A DNA stretch of 16,528 nt from UBA5336 sp964625835 (GTDB taxonomy: Bacteria > Pseudomonadota > Alphaproteobacteria > Caulobacterales > Hyphomonadaceae), in contig CAZVES010000054.1 in NCBI GenBank assembly GCA_964625835.1, forward strand, positions 1-16,528, read 5' to 3'. Position numbers and translations under genes: made by a program. This document shows, in pieces, positions 8,199 through 15,283 of the stretch. The notes below the pieces were generated by a model, which was not told where the DNA came from, searched no databases, and worked only from the letters and a program-made list of their open reading frames with translations. The number at the start of each line of letters is the position of its first letter. Within the stretch, counting starts at the first letter, position 1.

Positions 8199-9874
8199 AG
8201 CCTGCTCCTTGTCTCTGACACGGAGTGGGCCGGCAAACCGGCGCCATCGGCCTCCTCGAAGCTTGGCGTGATGCCCAGAAGCGGCGCCACGCGTTCGATC
8301 ACCCGGCCAGCCGTCGGGGCTGCATTCCAGGCGGCTGTTGTACCCGTCACCACTCCGCCGGCCTCCCTGTTGTCGGAGACCTTGGGCGTATCGAGCACGA
8401 TCAGTAGGGCATATTCAGGGCGGTCTGCGGGGAAAATTGCCGCGAAGCTGGAGATGTTCTCTGTCTCGGAATAGCCGCCGGCGACGGGTTTTTCCGCGGT
8501 GCCCGTTTTCCCGGCCACCCGGTAGCCGGCCACTTCCGCATTGCCGCCGGTGCCTTCGGTGACCGCCACGCGCATCATCGCGGTGACCACCCTCGCGGTC
8601 GGCGCAGCCATCACCCGGCGGCGCGCGCGCCCTTCGGCAGGCGCAGGCACAAGGCCGGGCGCAACCCATTCGCCGCCATTGGCAAGGCTCGCAAAGGCAG
8701 AGGTGAAGGCCAACGGGCTGACCGCAATGCCGTGGCCATAGCTGGCCGTGGCCGTCGACAACTCATCCCACCGGGCCGGCAGGAGCGGGGCAGCGCTTCC
8801 CGGCAGGTTCACGCTGGCGCGGTCGAACAGGCCGAGATTGTCATAAAAGGCGGACAGTCGCCGCTGGCCAGCCAGCATGGCGATCTTGACGGTGCCGACA
8901 TTGGAACTTTCCGACACGATCTGGGTCACAGAGGCCCGCCCGCCCGGGATGGGGTGGTCATCGGCAATGGCCTGCCCGCGTATCTCGATCGGCTGGCTGA
9001 CGTCAAAGGCGTCGTCGAGAGACAGCACGCCGGCATCCAGCGCCAGCGCCACCGTCAGCGGTTTGTAGACCGATCCCAACTCATAGACAGCGCGCGCCGC
9101 CCGGTCGAGGCGGGCGGGATCATCGGCGGGCGTCGATTTGGCCCGGTTTGGATTGATCGGCGGCCAGCTGGCCATGGCCAGAACGTCGCCCGTGCGCGCC
9201 TCGATGAGAACGCCCGCGCCGCCGTCAATGTCGTGGGCAACTGCCGCGGCGGCCAGTTCAGCCTCCAGCGCAAATTGCAGGCCGGAATCAAGCGTCAGGC
9301 GCAGGGGCTCCTCGACCTGCATCAGCCGGTCGTCGAAACCCAGCTCAACACCCGCCAGCCCATTGCCATCCACGCCCGTGTATCCCAGCACATGGCCGGC
9401 CAGTGTGCCGCGCGGATAGGCCCGGCGCCTTTCCTCTCGAAAACCCAACCCCTCCAGGCCAAGGCTGAACACCGCCTGGCGCTGGCGCGGGGTCAGCTGG
9501 CGGCGCACCCAGACAAAGGCGCGGTCACGATTGGCAAGCCGCGCCTCGAGGGCATCCACGTCTATGTCAGCAAAGACGCCGGCCAACCCCTCGGCGACCT
9601 CACGCGCATCCCAGATGGCCCGCGGGTCTGCAAACAGCGAGTAGGCCGTCACCGATGTGGCCAACAATTCGCCCCGGCGGTCGACAATGTCGGCGCGGCG
9701 CGGGGTTTCTGAAAACGCTCTGGACACGCCACTGGCATCGCCCTGGCCAGACAGGGCGAGGGCACCGCCCTTGACGGTCACGGCCAGGAACATCGCCGCC
9801 ATAAGAAGCGACACTGCCCGCACCCTGGAGCGGGCCTGCCCGTCACCGAGCCAGAAGTCCGACAGGGCACTCAC
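8195..9874 (-). CDS. ftsI: FtsI (PBP3), septal peptidoglycan transpeptidase
   Basis: FtsI is the class B penicillin-binding protein that crosslinks septal peptidoglycan with FtsW. I chose the GTG at 9872-9874, which overlaps the ftsL stop as GTGA and has GGAGG 7 nt upstream. An in-frame ATG further upstream (near 10000) lies inside ftsL and would add a Cys/Arg-rich tail unlike the family. From this start the protein has 559 residues: a short cytoplasmic tail, one membrane anchor (about 20-42), the RRADIVDRRGELLA dimerisation-domain motif (about 59-72), then the transpeptidase domain. Catalytic motifs are SxxK as GSVYK (S268, K271), SxN as S323-S-N325, and KTG at 456-458. GSVYK replaces the more common GSTFK but keeps the catalytic residues. 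Confidence 0.96.
   Translation of the reverse strand: MSALSDFWLGDGQARSRVRAVSLLMAAMFLAVTVKGGALALSGQGDASGVSRAFSETPRRADIVDRRGELLATSVTAYSLFADPRAIWDAREVAEGLAGVFADIDVDALEARLANRDRAFVWVRRQLTPRQRQAVFSLGLEGLGFREERRRAYPRGTLAGHVLGYTGVDGNGLAGVELGFDDRLMQVEEPLRLTLDSGLQFALEAELAAAAVAHDIDGGAGVLIEARTGDVLAMASWPPINPNRAKSTPADDPARLDRAARAVYELGSVYKPLTVALALDAGVLSLDDAFDVSQPIEIRGQAIADDHPIPGGRASVTQIVSESSNVGTVKIAMLAGQRRLSAFYDNLGLFDRASVNLPGSAAPLLPARWDELSTATASYGHGIAVSPLAFTSAFASLANGGEWVAPGLVPAPAEGRARRRVMAAPTARVVTAMMRVAVTEGTGGNAEVAGYRVAGKTGTAEKPVAGGYSETENISSFAAIFPADRPEYALLIVLDTPKVSDNREAGGVVTGTTAAWNAAPTAGRVIERVAPLLGITPSFEEADGAGLPAHSVSETRSRL
8205..8210 (-). promoter_or_regulatory. Ribosome-binding site fixing the murE GTG start
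   Basis: The minus strand reads AAGGAG six nucleotides before the GTG at 8196-8198, inside the ftsI 3' end. This near-perfect Shine-Dalgarno supports a GTG start overlapping the ftsI stop. Confidence 0.8.
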
Positions 9875-10185
9875 CGGCCGGCCTCCGCCGGTTCGCTGGC
9901 GACCTCGCCAAGGCGCGCATCGAGCTCGTCGGGCTCGACAAACTGTTCGGCACGCGGTGGTCCCATACCAAGCTCGCGGCGCGCATATTCCTCGATCCAC
10001 TCCCGGCGGATCATGTGCGACAGGTCGGTCTCCAGCAGGGCCAGGCGCTCTTCAGCTTCGGCGATCTTCTGCTCAAGTTCGGCGATCTCGGCCCGCGCTT
10101 CGCTGGCGCCATACTTGGCCCGGTAGAGCGCAACGATCAGCAGCGCGATGACGGCCAAGCCGAAGAAAAACGCAGTCTTGCTCAT
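9871..10185 (-). CDS. ftsL: FtsL, bitopic division protein
   Basis: The 104-residue protein has the FtsL layout: a very short cytoplasmic end, one membrane segment (about residues 5-21), then a heptad-like coiled coil (about 25-62, rich in Ala/Glu/Leu) and a short periplasmic tail with the REWIEEYARRELGM motif. In the divisome, FtsL with its FtsB/FtsQ partners activates FtsW-FtsI. Sequence conservation in this family is low, so the call rests on architecture, size and position between rsmH and ftsI. The ATG overlaps the rsmH stop (ATGA) and the TGA overlaps the ftsI GTG (GTGA), so all three should be translationally coupled. Confidence 0.88.
   Translation of the reverse strand: MSKTAFFFGLAVIALLIVALYRAKYGASEARAEIAELEQKIAEAEERLALLETDLSHMIRREWIEEYARRELGMGPPRAEQFVEPDELDARLGEVASEPAEAGR
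9882..9886 (-). promoter_or_regulatory. Ribosome-binding site fixing the ftsI GTG start
   Basis: The minus strand reads GGAGG seven nucleotides before the GTG at 9872-9874, within the last codons of ftsL. It favours this GTG over the upstream in-frame ATG near 10000. Confidence 0.75.
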
Positions 10186-11174
10186 GACGCGCGCTCCAGG
10201 CTGTCAAGGGGTGGCAGGTCAAAGGGTTCGGGCAGGGTGGCATTCCATGCCGGCGCATCGGTGCGCCGTGCGGCCCTCAGGCGCGAGGACCGCGCACGCG
10301 GATTGGCCTGGCACTCGTCCTCACTCGGCTCGATGGCCTTACGGGTCAGAAGGGTGAAGCTCGGCGCGGTGGCCGGCGCGCCGGCAGGCATGTGGCGCGA
10401 GCCCGCACCCATCGCCCCGGTTCGCTCGCGCAGGAAATGCTTGACCATGCGGTCTTCCAGCGAGTGGAAGGTGACCACGACAAGCCGCCCTCCGGGCCGC
10501 AGCGCCCGCTCGGCCGCAGAGAGGGCACGGGCCAGTTCGCCCAACTCGTCATTCACATAGATGCGGATGGCCTGGAAAGCCCGGGTCGCAGGATGGGTGC
10601 GCGAGCCCTTTCGCCCGCCCACCGCCGCAGACAGCACCTCGGCGAGGTCCAGCGTCGTCTCGAACGAGGCCACACCCCGCCGCTCGACAATCGCACGGGC
10701 CATGCGCCGGGACGCCTTCTCATCGCCCAGCCGATAGAGGAGGTTGGCCAGGTCACCCTCGGCCATCTGGTTGACCACCTCGGCTGCACCGGGCCCGGAC
10801 TGGCCCATGCGCATGTCCAGGGGCCCGTCCTTCTGGAAGGAAAAGCCGCGCCCGGCCTCATCGATCTGGAAAGACGACACACCCAGGTCGAGGACCACCC
10901 CGTCCAGCGCGGCGTAACCGGCCTCGGCCGCCAGCGCGTCCAGCTCGCCAAAACGCCCCAGGCGCGGGATCAGACGGGGCTCGCGCTCGGCGAACGCCTC
11001 AGCACGGGCAATCGCGTCCAGGTCCCTGTCCACACCGACCAGCGCGCAGTTCGCAGCCCCCAGGATCGCGCGGGCATAACCGCCGCCGCCATAGGTGCCG
11101 TCGAGGTACACCTCGCCATCGGCTGGCGACAGCGCGGCGACCACTTCGTCAAGCAAGACAGGAACATGGACCAT
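10182..11174 (-). CDS. rsmH: RsmH (MraW), 16S rRNA m4C1402 N4-methyltransferase
   Basis: RsmH methylates N4 of C1402 in the ribosomal P site of 16S rRNA using S-adenosylmethionine. The 330 residues open with HVPVLLDEVV (3-12) and the SAM-binding loop YLDGTYGGGGYA (23-34). DGVVLDLGVSS (91-101), FSFQKDGPLDMRM (111-123), HPATRAFQAIRIYVNDEL (194-211) and TFHSLEDR (235-242) are all family signatures. It starts 5 bp after the mraZ TAG. The stop overlaps ftsL as ATGA. The C-terminal about 25 residues are a Pro/Asp-rich extension beyond the usual basic end. Confidence 0.97.
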   Translation of the reverse strand: MVHVPVLLDEVVAALSPADGEVYLDGTYGGGGYARAILGAANCALVGVDRDLDAIARAEAFAEREPRLIPRLGRFGELDALAAEAGYAALDGVVLDLGVSSFQIDEAGRGFSFQKDGPLDMRMGQSGPGAAEVVNQMAEGDLANLLYRLGDEKASRRMARAIVERRGVASFETTLDLAEVLSAAVGGRKGSRTHPATRAFQAIRIYVNDELGELARALSAAERALRPGGRLVVVTFHSLEDRMVKHFLRERTGAMGAGSRHMPAGAPATAPSFTLLTRKAIEPSEDECQANPRARSSRLRAARRTDAPAWNATLPEPFDLPPLDSLERAS

Positions 11175-11179
11175 GGCGC

Positions 11180-11683
11180 CTAGTCCTCTCCGCCCGAACC
11201 CAGAAGGCCCGGTACCCCGCCCACGGCAATGGTCGCGTCATAGGGTGCGGCCAAAGCGTTGATCACGTCGGGGTCATTCACCGCGCCCGCCATTTCAGCC
11301 TCGTAATCGGCATAGGCCTCCGGGCTCCAGATCTGGAAACTCTCCAGCGCGCCGACAAACACCATCTTGTCGGTGATGCCGACCCGGGCCAGCAGCTCTT
11401 CGGGAATCTTGATCCGGCCGGGATCATCCATCTTCAGGTCCGCAGACCGCGAAACAATGGCCAGGGTCAGCGCCTTGCGCTCGCGCGATTGCAGCGGCAG
11501 CCGGGAAATCGTCTGGCGATAGATCGCCATCAGCTCCTCGCCCCCGCCTTCCAGGCACTTCGATCCGTCAAGGGCCGGCCAGAGAAACACGCGCGAGCCA
11601 CCACCGAGCGCCGCGCGAAAGGGTGCGGGCACGCTCACGCGGCCCTTGGCATCGATTGCACTTTCATAGGTGGAGACGAACAC
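11180..11683 (-). CDS. mraZ: MraZ, transcriptional regulator of the dcw operon
   Basis: MraZ is an oligomeric DNA-binding protein with two AbrB/SpoVT-like halves that represses its own dcw operon in E. coli. The 167 residues contain both expected half-motifs: DAKGRVSVPAPFR near residues 11-23 and DDPGRIKIPEELL near 85-97. The start codon is GTG (11681-11683), with AAGGG at 11691-11695, 7 nt upstream. It is the promoter-proximal gene of the operon, and a four-copy ATGGG array lies 48-83 bp upstream of its start. The stop is TAG, 5 bp before rsmH. Confidence 0.96.
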   Translation of the reverse strand: MFVSTYESAIDAKGRVSVPAPFRAALGGGSRVFLWPALDGSKCLEGGGEELMAIYRQTISRLPLQSRERKALTLAIVSRSADLKMDDPGRIKIPEELLARVGITDKMVFVGALESFQIWSPEAYADYEAEMAGAVNDPDVINALAAPYDATIAVGGVPGLLGSGGED

Positions 11684-11690
11684 TGCCCCG

Positions 11691-11695
11691 CCCTT
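11691..11695 (-). promoter_or_regulatory. Ribosome-binding site for the mraZ GTG start
   Basis: The minus strand reads AAGGG, seven nucleotides before the GTG at 11681-11683. No ATG in this frame lies close by, and the MFVSTYES start is typical of MraZ. Confidence 0.65.
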
Positions 11696-11730
11696 TTCAC
11701 ATCAGCCGTTTGGTAAAACCCTACTCTTGT

Positions 11731-11766
11731 ATGGGCTATCATGGGAAAACATGGGAGCCAATGGGC
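11731..11766. promoter_or_regulatory. Probable MraZ operator (mra box): four ATGGG repeats at 10-bp period
   Basis: On the + strand ATGGG begins exactly at 11731, 11741, 11751 and 11761, separated by unlike 5-bp spacers (CTATC, AAAAC, AGCCA). On the mraZ sense strand these read CCCAT. E. coli MraZ is known to bind TGGGN direct repeats with 5-bp spacers upstream of mraZ, which matches this array in motif, spacing and place. The array is probably where MraZ autoregulates the whole operon. I could not place a convincing -35/-10 pair around it. Confidence 0.85.
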
Positions 11767-11848
11767 AATCGATGGCGATGATCTGCGTAAGGATGATCAC
11801 AACCCGAAAGGATCACGAACATCTGCGGACAGCGCACGAACGCAGGCG

Positions 11849-11884
11849 CCCAGAGTTTTCCACAGGGTGTGGAATGACTCTGGG
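11849..11884. repeat. 36-bp nested inverted repeat with DnaA-box-like arms upstream of mraZ
   Basis: Outer arms CCCAGAG (11849-11855) and CTCTGGG (11878-11884) pair perfectly, as do inner arms TTCCACA (11858-11864) and TGTGGAA (11868-11874). The loop is GGG, and a small 2/3-nt internal bulge separates the arms. The left arm lies in TTTTCCACA (11856-11864), which fits the relaxed E. coli DnaA box TTWTNCACA. The dyad sits between the S10 peptidase stop and mraZ. No T-tract follows on either strand, so it is not a standard intrinsic terminator. It could be a protein-binding dyad or an RNA hairpin. Confidence 0.6.
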
Positions 11885-11917
11885 AGTCCATTGGTTTTCA
11901 AAAGGTTAAGATCGCGA

Positions 11918-11937
11918 CCGTGGCTTATTCGCCACGG
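11918..11937 (-). terminator. Hairpin spanning the S10 peptidase stop codon, possible weak terminator
   Basis: CCGTGGC (11918-11924) and GCCACGG (11931-11937) form a perfect 7-bp stem with a 6-nt loop that contains the TAA stop. On the transcribed strand it is followed by GC-rich bases and then a CTTAACCTTTTG stretch, not a clean U-run. It may slow or end transcription, or protect the 3' end; termination is only inferred. Confidence 0.35.
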
Positions 11938-13472
11938 ATGAAGATTCTCACATCCTCTGAGAGCTTTTCGGCCTCTTCCTCGACCAGGTACATCATGTGA
12001 CCGGCGTCATAATAAGTGTAGTCGATGCGCCCGGGCGCCACGCCATTCTTCATCAGGGACATCTCCGCCCCGAAAAAGGGCGTGGCCAGATCGTACCAGC
12101 CCGAGGCCAGAAGGACGCGGTAATCGGGGTTTTCGCGCATCGACTTGCCGAGCCAGGGCGCCACATTCACATAGGAAGGCCAGCCGCGGCCATCCATGTT
12201 CCAGTTCCAGTTGCGGCCGGGTTCACCGGTCAGGATCTTGTAGCGCCGGTCCAGAAGCTCGCCCTCATCCTCGCCGCGCTCGCGGAACGCGATGCCCAGT
12301 TCGCGGGTGAGATAATCGTTCACGGTCGCGGTGTAAGCGATGTCCATGCCATAGCCGGACGGGTCATTGTCCGGCGTGTCGCCGACACTGTCGCTGTCGA
12401 TGCCGGTGTAGCGGCTGTCGAAACGGCCCACGGTGAGATCGGTGTCGCGCAGCAGTTCCTTGCGGTATTGCGAGGCGCCCACGCGAAGATTGGCGTCCTC
12501 GATCCAGCCCGCGTCAACGCCGAGATATTCTGCCATCTGCTCGGCCATGCCGGTCTTTTCTTCCGCCGTCATCGTGTTGCCGCGGATCAGCGCCGGCGGC
12601 AGCGTGAACGTAGCGAAGTTGCGCGCATCCTCGACAAACAGGTCGAAATCCTCGCCCCAGCCGCTCTTGTCCACCTTGCCATGATACCAGGCCGTGGCCG
12701 CCATGGTCGGGAAGAACGCGATGTGCGGCGTGTCATTTCCAGGGGCAAAGCGCGCGGTCTGGAAGTCCAGAATGGCTGACACCAGGATCACCCCGTTCAG
12801 GGCGATGCCGTTCCAGCCACCCTGCAGCTTTTCCGAAACCGCCGCCGCCCGCGTCGTGCCATAGCTCTCGCCAGCCAGGTATTTCGGGCTTTGCCAGCGG
12901 CCATTGCGCGTCAGCCAGATCCGGATGAACTCCGCCACGCTCTCGGCGTCTTCGTTCACGCCGTAGAAATCCTTTGCATCGCCTTTGCCCAGCGCGCGGC
13001 TGTAGCCGGTGCCCACCGGGTCGATGAAAACCATGTCGGCCACGTCCAGCAGCGAATGCTCATTGTCGACGACCGTATAGGGCGCTGCGCCGGCCCCCGT
13101 GGCATCGGGGGGTGTCACCACCCGGCGCGGGCCCCAGGCGCCCATGTGCAGCCAGACCGAAGCCGAGCCGGGCCCGCCATTGAAGATGAATACGACCGGC
13201 CGCTCGCCGGGCTCTTCCAGGCCGTCTTCGACATAGGAAATCGAAAAAATCGACGCGGTGGGGTTGCCGGCCTCATCGCGCAGATAGGTGTCTCCGGCCT
13301 CGACCGTGTAGGAAACCGAACGCCCGCCCACGCGCAGCGTATCTGCCTTGTTCACCGAATAGGGCGATGGCACGTCGACCGGCTTGGCGTTGCTGGCATG
13401 CTCGTCGGCCACTGCCGACACCGAAAGAACGAGGCCAAGAGCCATTGCCGCCAAACCACGTATACCCAACAT
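11925..13472 (-). CDS. Secreted S10-family serine carboxypeptidase
   Basis: From the ATG at 13470-13472 the protein has 515 residues. It begins with a clear Sec signal peptide (MLGIRGLAAMALGLVLSVSA, probable cleavage after AVA at about residue 22), so it acts in the periplasm or outside. S10 marks are FNGGPGSASVW (97-107), GESYGT (201-206, nucleophile S203), ASGWYDLATPF (456-466, D461) and DAGHMMYL (489-496, H492). Together these give the full Ser-Asp-His triad. Family members remove C-terminal residues from peptides; the substrate here is unknown. An AAGGGA site at 13482-13487 supports this start. An upstream in-frame GTG (13529) would overlap the kinase stop as GTGA but would put a Pro/Arg-rich tail before the signal peptide. 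The kinase lies 53 bp upstream on the same strand. Confidence 0.9.
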   Translation of the reverse strand: MLGIRGLAAMALGLVLSVSAVADEHASNAKPVDVPSPYSVNKADTLRVGGRSVSYTVEAGDTYLRDEAGNPTASIFSISYVEDGLEEPGERPVVFIFNGGPGSASVWLHMGAWGPRRVVTPPDATGAGAAPYTVVDNEHSLLDVADMVFIDPVGTGYSRALGKGDAKDFYGVNEDAESVAEFIRIWLTRNGRWQSPKYLAGESYGTTRAAAVSEKLQGGWNGIALNGVILVSAILDFQTARFAPGNDTPHIAFFPTMAATAWYHGKVDKSGWGEDFDLFVEDARNFATFTLPPALIRGNTMTAEEKTGMAEQMAEYLGVDAGWIEDANLRVGASQYRKELLRDTDLTVGRFDSRYTGIDSDSVGDTPDNDPSGYGMDIAYTATVNDYLTRELGIAFRERGEDEGELLDRRYKILTGEPGRNWNWNMDGRGWPSYVNVAPWLGKSMRENPDYRVLLASGWYDLATPFFGAEMSLMKNGVAPGRIDYTYYDAGHMMYLVEEEAEKLSEDVRIFIRGE

Positions 13473-13525
13473 TGCGTGTCTTCCCTTTGGTCGCCGGCAG
13501 GGGCCTGGCCCGTTGCCGTCTGATT

Positions 13526-15102
13526 TCACAGGGATTTGGCTATCGCATCTGCCGGCGCTTGCAAAGTGCCGGCCCCGTCGGCGGCAATTTCCGTACCAGC
13601 AGCCTCACCGGCGTATTCAAGGGCTGGCAGCCAGACGCCGAAGGCCGAACCGCGCCCGGGCTGGCTTTCGACCATGAAGCCGCCGCGGTGGCGTGCCATG
13701 ACGTGCTTGACGATGGCAAGGCCAAGCCCGGTCCCGGTCACCTTGCCACCACGGCTTTCGTCCACGCGGTAAAAGCGCTGCCCCAGTCGCGGGAGGTGCT
13801 GGCGTTCGATCCCCGGCCCGGTGTCTTCAACGCGCAGCCAGACCGCAGGCGAGTTTCCCCTATGTGTCGGCTGCAGGAGCGTGATCCGGTCCACACCGTC
13901 CCAGCGCCGGCCCGCCTGCTTCTGTGCAGCCTCCAGTGATGGCGCTGCGCCGAAATACACATCGACCCTGTCGCCGGGGCCGGCATATTTCAGGGCATTG
14001 GACACGAGATTTTGGGCCACCTGGGTCAGCTCGTCCGCATCGGCCACCGCGCGCAGCCCCTCCATGGGCCCGTGGCTCGCCAGTGTCATATCCCGGTCCG
14101 CCGCAATCGGGCGCATGGCGGCCATGACATGGACCAGCAGGTCGGCCAGGTCTTCCACCCCCTGGGGCGGTTTGTGCTCGCTGAACTCGATGCGCGACAG
14201 TGACAGCAGGTCCTGGATCAGGCGCTTCATCCGCTCGGTCTGGCGGAACATGATGTCAAGGAAATGGTCCCAGGATTCCGGATCATTCTTGGCGGGCCCG
14301 CGCATGGTCTCGATGAATCCGGCCAGGGATGTCAGCGGGGTGCGCAGCTCATGGCTGGCATTGGCCAGGAAGTCGGCCCGCGCCTGCTCGGCCCGTCGCA
14401 GCGCCGTATGGTCCTCCATCACCACCAGTGCACCATTGCCCGCCGTCCTGAACGGCACCACATGCGCCAGCCAGAGCTGGTCGGCTGCACTGCCGAGGGG
14501 CAATTCCACCCGCCCTGGACGGGGCGTTTCTGAAAGCGCCTGCTCGAGGCACTCCAGCAGGGCGGGATTGCNNNNNNNNNNNNNNNNNNNNNNNNNNNNN
14601 NNNNNNNNNNNNNNNNNNNNNNNNNNNNNNNNNNNNNNNNNNNNNNNNNNNNNNNNNNNNNNNNNNNNNNNGGACGGGGCGTTTCTGAAAGCGCCTGCTC
14701 GAGGCACTCCAGCAGGGCGGGATTGCGGATGATGGAGGCGGCCAGATGCTTCTGCCCCGCGCGCACCCGCAACAGGTTCCGCGCCGGACCGTTCGCCGCA
14801 TGGATCCTGCCATCCTGGCCCACCTGCAGGGCGGGGATGGGCAGAGCCTCCAGCATCGCTTCGGTGTCGAGCACGGACTGCCCATCGCCGGGGGCCTGGC
14901 TGGCATCGGGCTCGTCTTCATCGCTGACCTGCGGCGAGGTGCCGGCAAAAAAGGCCAGCGCCGCCGCTGACAGAACGAGGGAGGCGGTGATCGCCTCAAC
15001 CCAGCCCAGGGCATCGGAAAGGGCCAGCAGGACGAAAATGCCGACCGCAATCGCCGCAATGACAAGCATGTCCCTGATGCGCCGGGTGGCCCGCGCAGGC
15101 AT
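13526..15102 (-). CDS. PhoR-like membrane sensor histidine kinase, split by a 100-N gap
   Basis: Merging the two 55-bp copies and dropping the Ns gives one 473-residue protein. It has a basic start (MPARATRRIR), two membrane segments (about 12-30 and 35-54), a PAS-like region (about 80-185), then HisKA and HATPase domains. Key motifs are the H box FLANASHELRTPL (phospho-acceptor H199), N box NLVSNALKYA (313-322), DTGPGI (375-380), QRFYRVDESR (390-399) and GTGLGLAIVK (405-414). The overall look, including LLSLSRIE after the H box, resembles alphaproteobacterial PhoR, the phosphate-limitation sensor. No phoB or pst gene is present to confirm it, so I leave the symbol empty. The ATG at 15100-15102 has GAAGG 7 nt upstream; a GTG at 15142-15144 is the alternative start. 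The S10 peptidase follows downstream. Confidence 0.85.
14517..14726. repeat. Identical 55-bp copies flanking the gap: contig-end overlap
   Basis: Bases 14517-14571 and 14672-14726 are identical over 55 bp, and each stops exactly at the Ns. This is the expected look of two contig ends sharing one assembly overlap that was not merged. It is not a biological repeat, because joining the copies keeps the kinase frame. Confidence 0.9.
14572..14671. other. Assembly gap of exactly 100 N
   Basis: The gap is a run of exactly 100 N, a conventional filler length for a scaffold gap of unknown size. It lies inside the kinase gene. Removing 155 bp (the Ns plus one 55-bp copy) puts the two halves in the same frame, so the true gap is probably zero. 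Confidence 0.95.
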
Positions 15103-15109
15103 CCTGGCA

Positions 15110-15114
15110 CCTTC
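15110..15114 (-). promoter_or_regulatory. Ribosome-binding site for the histidine kinase ATG
   Basis: GAAGG on the minus strand lies 7 nt before the ATG at 15100-15102. This is better than the weak GGA before the alternative GTG at 15142-15144, so I prefer the ATG. Confidence 0.6.
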
Positions 15115-15153
15115 GCCAACGACATTGGGATCAAGCTCTGTCACGTCATCCGG

Positions 15154-15184
15154 CTTATACCATGGACAAGGCCTTAAAAAGGCC
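15154..15184 (-). promoter_or_regulatory. Possible kinase promoter region with GGCCTT/AAGGCC palindrome
   Basis: The minus strand has TATAAG at 15154-15159, a fair -10 element about 50 bp before the kinase ATG. A perfect palindrome GGCCTT-AAA-AAGGCC (15170-15184) covers the place where the -35 would lie. No good -35 hexamer is visible, so both the promoter and any operator role are tentative. Confidence 0.3.
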
Positions 15185-15260
15185 GCGCCAGCATGGTCTG
15201 GACACAAACTGGCTGCGTAAATGCAAGCCCAGGGTTGCCACAGCAGGGCCTCTCGGGAAT

Positions 15261-15279
15261 ATTATTGAATTTCGATAAT
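15261..15279. promoter_or_regulatory. Upstream palindrome O1 before the efflux gene
   Basis: ATTATTGAATTTCGATAAT is a 19-bp dyad with 9-bp arms and one mismatch around a central T (15270). Its core, ATTGA-N3-TCGAT, resembles the perfect palindrome 21 bp downstream. It is probably a second, weaker binding site for the same regulator. Confidence 0.5.
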
Positions 15280-15283
15280 TTCT

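Noticed and set aside
11795..11816. Direct repeat GATCAC with a 10-bp spacer upstream of mraZ
   Set aside because: Only two 6-bp copies with no known matching regulator; could easily be chance.
11670..11941. Small + strand open frames upstream of mraZ, with starts at or near the ATGGG repeats
   Set aside because: Their ATGs come partly from the regulatory repeats, there is no ribosome-binding site, and the peptides match nothing I recognise.
14517..14726. Reading the 55-bp duplication as a real tandem repeat or target-site duplication of a hidden insertion
   Set aside because: Both copies abut the Ns exactly, 55 bp is far longer than ordinary target duplications, and merging the copies restores the kinase frame without loss.
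15138..15150. A possible Pho box (CTGTCA-like) near the kinase start
   Set aside because: Only one half-site is present and there is no second copy at the 11-bp repeat spacing, so it cannot support PhoB control.
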